Below are positions 43,843 through 50,874 of a stretch of 50,874 nt of DNA, in pieces (position 1 is the first letter of the stretch; each line of letters opens with the position of its first letter). This DNA is from Gnetum montanum. Taxonomy: Eukaryota; Streptophyta; Gnetopsida; Gnetales; Gnetaceae. The notes below the pieces were generated by a model. It was not told where the DNA came from. It did not search any database and worked only from the letters and a program-made list of their open reading frames with translations. The stretch lies in assembly GCA_015680685.1 (NCBI GenBank), contig MNCI01011864.1, positions 836,404-887,277 of the forward strand, given 5' to 3'. Position numbers and translations under genes: made by a program.

Positions 43843-43975
43843 ATCATTGAACTTAGAAGGGAAGGGGATGGGGATGAATAAGTTCCTCAAATTAAAAATC
43901 ACTGAGACAAAGCATACACACCAAATTTAATGTAGTTCTCCAACTTGGGTAGTCCACACTTAAATTTAATGAAGC
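43843..43975 (-). repeat. Copia-associated terminal-repeat fragment, copy 1
   Basis: The stretch with TTGAACTTAGAAGGGAAGG, GATGAATAAGTTCCTCAAATT and CCAACTTGGGTAGTCCACAC matches 47104-47240 in the same orientation and 48308-48436 in reverse. The orientation and spacing suggest it is the left LTR piece of the copia element whose gag lies at 45580-47045. LTR limits could not be fixed. Confidence 0.5.
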
Positions 43976-45579
43976 TCATTATGCTATAGTGCAATTAGCT
44001 ACTAGTTTATTGAATTTTTTCAATAAAGTATTTAATATGCATTTACTAAGTTAGATTTACCTATTCAGAGTTTTTGTAGAGTTTGTGTGTATGTGTCATT
44101 GTAAGGTTTGTTGGTCGTGACACCTATTTATGAGTTAAGTATGAACCCACAACAATTGATTCATTGGAATTTTGCTTATTGCAGGTTCACAATAACCTCT
44201 TCTTAGTTGCAATCTTGTTATGAGTTGCAATGAATCCTCATAATAAAAAAATTTTAATTTGCAAGAGTAGCATGAAAGAGAGCATGAGTTGGACATCAAG
44301 GAGAGTTTGAGAACTTGTTTATGGAACAAACTTTTTAGGTCTTCTATGATGTTATACAATCACATCTTGTAGTACTAATAACTTTGTAAAACTCATAAAA
44401 AACCAAGTACATATTTTATCATAAAGCTTTAATATATGATATTCATTGGTTTATATTAGATGATTCACAAGACTGTACATGCTCTTATTAGTTTAAAACA
44501 AGGATCTACAACTAATCCAAAAAAAAAAAAGATCTAGCAATACATAATTTGAGTTAAAGATCAAATATAGATAAAGTTGCCTATCTATTTGAAACAACTA
44601 TTTCATTAGAACTAGCATCTCTATATTCAACCAAAATTTTGAAAAAATAGCAACATAAGGATATGGAAGCCATGAGAGAAACATGCATATTTTGCTTTTT
44701 GTACAAGGTAATGCCACAAACACAATCATTTTTTCAAAAGCAAAATGATAATCATGCTAAAGGATATCAAAAACTCAAATTCAAGACTCAACCATTCACT
44801 TCAGAGGAAAATACCTCTTGATGTCATTATCTTACTCATTGTGTAATATTTTGCTATTTTAGTGTCTCTTGATTGAAGTTTCCAAAGACTCCCCTTACAT
44901 TGGTAATATTTAAGATGGGGATGGATAATGAGGAATGTATAAACTTTGTAAATCACAAAAGCACTACAACTGTAGGTCAACATTAAACTCAAATGTGGAG
45001 ACTAAGGTCTCTAATTAGCAATATTGATAGGATCTTTCATCGACTTGTCTTATCTCATAAATAGCAAAAATATCCCAAAGGCTATGAGCTTAGAAGTAGA
45101 TCATTACAATAAGTTCAAATTAAACATGAAAAAAACTAATAAAATAATGATCCAAAGGAAATCAAAATAAGTGCTACACACATATTTTTATAGAACCAAT
45201 TATGTCAAGCTCAAAAATGAATGTAAGGAATGCTCTAAACAATTATTCCATCATTTTTCAAGACAAATAATTTTGGACTTCAAATACCATATTAACCAAC
45301 AAGCAAAGAGATGGAAGCTTATCTTCACTTACCTTGCTCATAGGAAAAAAGAGAAGATTAATGGAGTTTGAGATGAGGCCCCCTATCATGAAGTACCTCA
45401 TCATCCTTCAATTCTCTCTCATTAGATTGTATATGTGATGTATCTATTTGTACATTCTCTTTATGATAAAACCTTTGATCACTTATTACATCATTTTTAA
45501 TTCTTCACTTCTCTTCATTTTCACTTATTGGAACTTGCACAATTTCTTTACCAAAGCCTTTTTGACAAGACCAAACATT
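43976..45579. other. AT-rich region, no recognised gene
   Basis: It lies between the terminal-repeat fragment and the copia gag. Short ORFs show no domain. If this belongs to the copia element, its pol has been deleted or eroded beyond recognition. Confidence 0.4.
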
Positions 45580-47045
45580 AATCTTGTTTTGTCATCTTGC
45601 GTATAGTTAAGAGTTTGCTTACATCCACAATTTTTACAAACAAATAAAATATTATCCTCAAGATCAAAATTATCAAACTTGACTATGCTTGAGCTTGAGC
45701 TTGAATTTTCATGTGTTGCTTCCTCTAAATTCTTTGGTTGTTTTTAAGGAGTCTCCTCTTCTTGAACCTTTCTACAATCCTTTTTAAAAAGAGGTTAGTT
45801 GTTAAATCTCAGCTTTTATGTTTGAGATCTCTTCTTTCACTTTACCATGAATAGCATATATCTTAGAAAGTACTAATTTCTTTGCCTTCCTAATTAAATG
45901 ATGTAAAAGAAAAAATTCTTCTTTAAATTCACTATACCTCTTGTCACACTTACCATCTTATTCAATCATATGTGAGGAATTTTAATCTATAAGCACCATG
46001 CATATGAGATGTGAATCTTTGGTAGAATTGCATGCTTCTTCTTCAGTTTGCTTACCATCATCCCAACTTGTATAAAAGTTTGTCTTTTTCAATTCCTCAT
46101 CATTGGATCTATTCTTTGCCTATTCCTTTGCTATCACTAGGATCACTAGGACATTTGAAGACCATATGGCCTCTTCCCACACAAACCCAACATTCTATAG
46201 AAGAGAAATCTAAGTTAGAAGCATTTAAAACATTTTTTCCTCTATCTCTACCTTTGAAAAGATTAGGTCTTTCCTGAGATGGCCCCTTGTTTCTTCTTGT
46301 AAGCAAATTTTGTAGTTTCCTTAAGAGAAGGACAATCTCATCTTCGTTGCCCCCATCATGCTCATCTAACTCCTTCTTCTTGGAGGTAGTCTTTAGAGCA
46401 ATAGGCATTTCTTGGATTGCTTCTTCTATTATGAGATTCATTTCATAAGCAATGAGAGCACTTTGAAGCTCTTCAAATTTCAATGTTGAGAAATTTCTAA
46501 TTTTCTCCATAGCTATGATATTTGGTCTAAACTCTAGTTGTAGAGTTTTGATCATTTTGACGATGACATTGCTTTTGAGCATATCTTTCCCTGTTCCTCT
46601 AATAGCTACAACATGATCATTAGCTCTAGAGAAATAATCCTTTATTTTCTCACCTTCTTTCATTTTGAGTTTATTGTACTCACTTTGTAAAACTAACAAT
46701 TTTGACTACTTAACAATAGATGTTCCTTCATAAGTAGCTTCTAAAGTTTGCCATATTTCTTTGGCTATTTTACATCCTGCTACCCTATTAAGATTTATTC
46801 AATGCACAATATAAGCAATTTTTTTATTTTAAATAAAACATGAACTTATCCTTTTCCTCTTGTGTCCAGTTTTTGCAAGACTTGATGATGCCAATGGAGT
46901 TATCGATAGGTGGAGTGTAGCATTCAAGGATTAACTTTGACACTTTAAACTCCTTGGATTCAAAGACACCTTGCATTTTAGCTTTCCAATAAGTGAAGTC
47001 GAAACTTTCAAACATGGATGGCTTTATGTAAGTTGGTGCCTCCAT
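45580..47045 (-). pseudogene. E9: Ty1/copia gag, disrupted
   Basis: From 47045 leftward it encodes MEAPTYIKPSMFESFDFTYW, the usual copia gag opening. KEIWQTLEATYEGTSIVK (about 46700-46770) follows. Then an open stretch (46699-46109) contains LQSEYNKLKMKEGEKIKDYF, LKFEELQSALIAYEMN and the zinc knuckle CWVCVGRGHMVFKCP (C-x2-C-x4-H-x4-C, about 46155-46200). A gag-extension region to about 45580 has KTNFYTSWDDGKQTEEEACN and a helix-rich segment. There is one frameshift between 46824 and 46699 and several stops. No protease, integrase or reverse transcriptase was found. Gag would package element RNA in the cytoplasm. Confidence 0.85.
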
Positions 47046-47103
47046 TGTTCACTCTTGAAGATGATGATGACAAAGAAGAGTACCAGTGTCCAATACGACT
47101 TGT

Positions 47104-47240
47104 GGATTGTTGAACTTAGAAAAAGGGAAGGGGGTGGTGGTGGGGGAGAGGGGATGAATAAGTTTCCCAAATTAAAACTTTATGACCTAAAGCACACACA
47201 TAGAATTATTGTGGTTCCCCAACTTAGGTAGTCCTCTTGG
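47104..47240 (-). repeat. Copia-associated terminal repeat, copy 2, with G-quadruplex motif
   Basis: On the minus strand it ends CTAAGTTCAACA about 60 bp before the gag start at 47045, as the end of a 5' LTR and a leader would. It contains GGG-AA-GGGGG-TGGTGGT-GGGGG-AGA-GGGG on the plus strand (47125-47153), a canonical four-tract G-quadruplex motif. GTGGTTCCCCAAC and TAGGTAGTCC are shared with the other copies. Confidence 0.6.
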
Positions 47241-47789
47241 AGGATAGATCACAAGCACATATTTAGATTTTTTTGCTCTCAAATGTGGTATGAAGGATCC
47301 ACACCCTGTACAATATTCAAGCCCTGCTCCAGAGTGTTGTGTTGTAACACCAACCACTCAAGGTTCATTAGGCTTGGAATGTGGTTTCTAGGCTTCCACA
47401 ACCTTTACAATCTTGAGTTCCACTCCTTAGTGTTGTGCTGCAACACCTATCACTTAATCCTGTAGGATCTTGACAAGACTCAAGCAAGATGCTATCTTGC
47501 AAGAAACACATCAACCTCACAAGGCAACAAGGAAGAAAAATTACAAGGGATGAATGCAACTTAGTTTGTTAATCCTTACATTTTGAGGTAAAATACACTT
47601 TATAATGAACAAATGATGATATAATGAAGAACAACAATGATTACAATGATACAAAAATGATTAGACAATGATTGTACACAAGCTTTAACATTTTCCAATG
47701 CATATGATGTCTTCTTATAGCTATCATGTTTTCAAATCCATCTTGGAACTCGCGCAATGACTAACCAACAGTTACTAAAGGTCATGAAA

Positions 47790-48025
47790 GATGTCTTCTT
47801 CATGATTGAGATGTCTTTCTATATTTGCCCTCTATTTTGGAAAGATGTCTTTGTCTGGGAAAGACATCTTTTTGGAAATCTCCATTCTAAGGAGACATCT
47901 TTGCCTGATGGAAAATGTCTTTGCTTGAGGAAAGACGTCTACTATTTCTTGAAGACATCTTTGCCTTTGCATCCTCCAATTCTACTAAGATGCCTATTGT
48001 TTCTTAGAGACATCTTTGTTCAACC
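47790..48025. repeat. Cluster of AAGACATCTTT / AAAGATGTCTT palindromic motifs
   Basis: Around ten copies of AGACATCTTT-like motifs occur within about 230 bp, in both orientations (for example near 47787, 47838, 47862, 47890, 47917, 47951 and 48009). The motif is itself nearly palindromic. The spacing is irregular (about 20-50 bp), unlike a CRISPR array. The cluster lies between inverted terminal-repeat copies and may be an LTR U3 enhancer region. Confidence 0.55.
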
Positions 48026-48307
48026 TTTCTTTGCATGATGAATTCATTATTCCTTGTCCATAATCTTGCATTTTAAGATGCGTCAATGATGATAACTTTG
48101 CTTGTCCGCATTCTTTGAATTCTCTTCCTTTGAGCTTTCCTTTTATGGATGAGACCTTGAGACCTTGTATATGACTTTCTCCTTTTTTCTAAATTAGTGC
48201 ATTCCTTGTTAACTCATCTTGTTTCTACAACCACAATAATCACACAACATTTGTCTCCATTTTTCTTTATTTTTTGACATAGAAAAAGGTCCACAGAGGT
48301 TTGCAAG

Positions 48308-48436
48308 TGAACTACCCTTCAAGTGTGGACTACCCAAGTTGAGGAACCATATTAAATTTGGTTATGGTTTTTGTGGCTATAAATTTTGATTTGGGGAACT
48401 TATTCATCCCCTCTTCTAAGTTCTACAATCCTTAGA
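48308..48436 (+). repeat. Copia-associated terminal repeat, copy 3 (inverted)
   Basis: It is the reverse complement of the repeat at 47104-47240 and 43843-43975 (GTGTGGACTACCCAAGTTG, GGGGAACTTATTCATCCCCTC, CTAAGTTCTACAATCC). It could be the end of a plus-strand LTR from a second insertion, or the other arm of a 1.3 kb element with inverted ends (47104-48436). Confidence 0.5.
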
Positions 48437-48899
48437 TTCCATCTTTTAGTGTTTCTTTCCACTACAACATTAATTCCAATTCATGATTTTTAGTTATGAT
48501 TTGTATTGCATGCACATGAAATGTAATCAAATCCTTTTATTAACATTATGTAGTTAAAGCAAAGAAAGAATTATTAAAAGTATGTAGTAAAAGTAAAGGA
48601 AAACTTCTTATTAGAGTGGAGTTTTGTTTAATCTGACTTGTATTTTAAAAAACTTATATACTTTTTTTAGTTACAGGAGTGTAGATTTTTATATATTTAA
48701 CTACATTTATAATTATTTTAAATTTTTAAAGTCGAACTCTTTGACAAACTATTTGATTGATTATTTGATGACCAGTCAACTTCGATTCCTTTATGAAGAT
48801 GCCAACTACAACCCTAATCCAATAACTTAAACATTACCAGTTAGTACATTAAATCTACAAATTCCCATTACATCAATAGCCTCTATTTCTATATCAAGT
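48437..48899. other. AT-rich stretch, nothing recognised
   Basis: It may contain the leader of E8, but no primer site or LTR boundary could be identified. Confidence 0.35.
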
Positions 48900-49069
48900 C
48901 CAATTGTAACTTCAATAGTAGCTACTACTTTCACAATTGTGTCTCCTTCATACCATACACCTCCTCCACTTTCATTTGGCTCAATTCCTTTTTCTTTTGG
49001 TTGTAGAGGCTCTAATATTTCAGTTGGACAAGCCTACTAGGGACAAACTCTTGGGACTTATTAAACCAA

Positions 49070-49900
49070 AGAAAACCAGTAATACTTGAAGGACCATTAG
49101 TTTTTCCCCAAGGCAGGGACGTTAAAGTAAAAAATATTCATTTACTACCTATTTTTAGGGGGACTAATGATGAAGATCTAGTCACTCATATAAGAGAATT
49201 TGAAACCACATTTGCAATGTTGGCACCTCAAAATGAAGATAAAACTAAAATGATTGCCTTCAAATCAACCTTGAAAGATAAAGCTGATTTTTGGCTACAA
49301 ACCCTTAGGACACAAATTAGTTCACGGGATGAATTGAAGGCCATATTCCTCCAAAGGTTTCTTTCCAATGATAGGTTGTACTTATTAAGGGAGCAATTGA
49401 TGAATTTTATGCAACAAGAAGATTAGGATTATGGGAGCACTTTTAATAGGTTCAAAGGGTTGTGCTTAAAAAACCCCACCTGTGGATTTCCAGCCCACTA
49501 ACTTATCCAAATCTTTGTAGAAGGTCTATGACCATATTGTAGGAAAAATGTTGACTTTGTCTGTGGTGGAAATATATTGAATTCAACATCAAAGGATAGT
49601 TGGAGGATAATAGATTCATTGAATAATTAAAGTAAGAGATGGCCAAAACCCAAAGTCATGCAAGGCATGACTCAACAAATTGAACAACTAAATAAAAAAG
49701 TTGATGAGTTGATGCATTTAATAAAGAAACAAAACCATTTGGTGCAAAGTGAAGTATGTAACCTTTATGATGGCCAACAACATGATTATACCATTTTTTC
49801 AAACTTAGCATATTATCATGAGGAAGTACAAGAATCTATGAAGGCTTTTTAACAATATAGAAGTAAGCAAACAACCACATTCCAACAAAGACCTCCTTTC
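49070..49900 (+). pseudogene. E8 gag
   Basis: EGPLVFPQGRDVKVKNIHLL, FRGTNDEDLVTHIREFETTF, then KMIAFKSTLKDKADFWLQTL (49250-49300), ELKAIFLQRFLSNDRLYLLR and FNRFKGL.LKNPTCGFPAH follow the order of the retrotransposon gag domain (a block like LKDKAKEWL, then FLxxF, then W/F.RFK.L...CP.HG). EQLNKKVDELMHLIKKQNHL (49680-49740) is a short coiled-coil-like tail. Stops at 49424, 49500 and 49850 and frame changes break it. Confidence 0.8.
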
Positions 49901-50559
49901 TAATAATAATACTCTTTAAAACCATTATAGACGGTTTAATAAATCAACTAGTGAACACATGGATAAACTCACTTAAAGTCTTACTTCCTTAATTGAAGAA
50001 AGTTGGCAATTCATGAATGAAACAAGGAGACAATTTTAGTACTTGATAAAGAATGAATTACCTTCTTAACTAGAGCCAAATCCTACATCCCAAAGGAAGA
50101 ATAAGGAACAATTGCATTCTATCACCACTAGGAGTGCGAAAAGTTTTAAGCCTAGACTTAAGAAGAAGGTTAGCTTTGAAGAAGTTAAGACATAAGAAAA
50201 GGATTAGCCACGTATAATGAATAAGGAGGGAAGTAGTCAACTAATTGGGAAAGGAGAACAACCATTCACCTCTTCCCTTTTACTTAGGAAAATAGTTTTA
50301 GCTCCTTTCCCTAAATGATTGCAAGAGGAATTTACAACCAAAGCATAGATGGAAAAAATGTTTAATGAATTATATTTACATATTCCATTAGAACAATTTG
50401 CAAAAGACACACCTCTTTATTCTAGATACTTAAGGGAATTATGCATGAAAAGGAGAAAATAAAAATTCCCAGATAAGTTTATTTGGTTGATAATTTTTCT
50501 CAACTTATAAAAAGCTAAGAAGTTCCAAAATACCAAGATCTAGGCGTTTCCACACTTCC

Positions 50560-50874
50560 AATTAAGATACATGGAAAGACTATTGAGAATGCCCAATTGG
50601 ATTTAGAATCTAGCATCAATATTATGCCACTTAAAATGGATAGATCACTTGATTTAGAGAACATAAGGAAAGTAAATATGACACTATCTTTGGCTGATGG
50701 ATCAATTGTGAATCCATACGAGTGGTGGAAGATTTAATAGTAAAGGTTAAAAGAGGAAAATATAAAGTTGATTTTGTTGTGTTGGAAGTAAAAGATCCAA
50801 ATTGTTTCTCCATCATATTAGGTAGACCTTGGTTAGAAACAATTGATACAATAATCAATCATAGATTAGGGAAA
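50560..50874 (+). pseudogene. E8 protease (retropepsin-like), partial
   Basis: IENAQLDLESSINIMPL (50582-50635) corresponds to the D-S/T-G active-site block with the glycine replaced by Glu. LADGSIVNP, KYKVDFVVLEVKD and SIILGRPWLETIDTIIN (50810-50860) are the flap-side and C-terminal blocks of plant Ty3/gypsy proteases. A frameshift near 50715 interrupts it. The window ends within the domain. Confidence 0.75.

Larger units (their letters stand above)
48900..50874 (+). mobile_element. E8: Athila/Tat-like gag-protease element, runs off right edge
   Basis: A gag of the common plant Ty3/gypsy non-chromovirus type is followed by a retropepsin-like domain, plus strand. The gag differs clearly from that of E1-E6. 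Pol, if present, lies beyond the window. Confidence 0.75.

Noticed and set aside
47790-48025. CRISPR-like repeat cluster
   Set aside because: The motifs are about 10 bp, occur in both orientations at irregular spacing, and lie in plant retroelement DNA.

Overview
This is eukaryotic nuclear DNA from a seed plant with a large, repeat-rich genome. The signs are an intronless P-class pentatricopeptide-repeat (PPR) gene, a two-exon gene for the small fourth subunit of DNA polymerase delta, and about 45 kb of old, nested, stop-riddled LTR retrotransposons with primer-binding sites matching tRNA-Asp. A gymnosperm would fit the scale and decay of the repeats, but nothing here proves it. I see no bacterial, organellar or CRISPR features. 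In this annotation the retroelements are called E0 to E9.

Layout. 1-10238: a minus-strand nest. The oldest element, E0, has its 5' LTR at 2730-10238 split by a whole element, E2 (2826-9362). Its gag (2327-2575) is split by another element, E1 (1-2326, running off the left edge). 10239-16489: a genic island holding the PPR gene (11012-12280, plus) and the convergent POLD4-like gene (exons 15897-16017 and 14888-15081, minus). Between them lies an approximately 0.9 kb tandem duplication whose second copy carries a SINE-like insertion. 16490-18948: a rearranged LINE whose 5' half is inverted. 18950-28695: a minus-strand LTR (E5) split by E4 (19067-28089, plus), which has gag, no pol, and a long extra ORF ending in a predicted coiled coil. 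28696-34481: E6, a decayed Ty3/gypsy gag-pro-RT-RH-IN element (plus). 34482-35894: LTR and leader of E7, broken at 35894 by E3 (35895-43348, plus). E3 has two LTRs of about 1.05 kb, a perfect CCCAT target duplication and a gag-pro-only interior. 43349-48900: a degraded Ty1/copia gag (minus) and associated repeats. 48900-50874: an Athila/Tat-like gag and protease (E8), cut by the window edge.

How the elements relate. E1, E2, E3, E4 and E6 share LTR ends (TGATGA...TCATCA), tRNA-Asp primer sites where visible, and a related gag. Only E6 has reverse transcriptase and integrase, so E2, E3 and E4 look like non-autonomous relatives that would have needed enzymes supplied in trans. E2 and E3 keep gag-pro in one reading frame for about 2.8-2.9 kb with many stops but no apparent frameshift. 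The most unusual signals are the extra ORF of E4, an 11-bp AGTCATGGGGG motif repeated four times in the 3' half of E3 (positions echoed in E2), variable arrays of GATATCGC-like palindromes upstream of the LTR TATA boxes, and the inverted LINE.

Assembly caution. Single Ns (1404, 6373, 6424, 8819, 21753, 21836) mark questionable joins. Two N-bounded fragments (6374-6423 and 21754-21835) are placed in the wrong orientation or duplicated, and a 248-N gap sits in E4.
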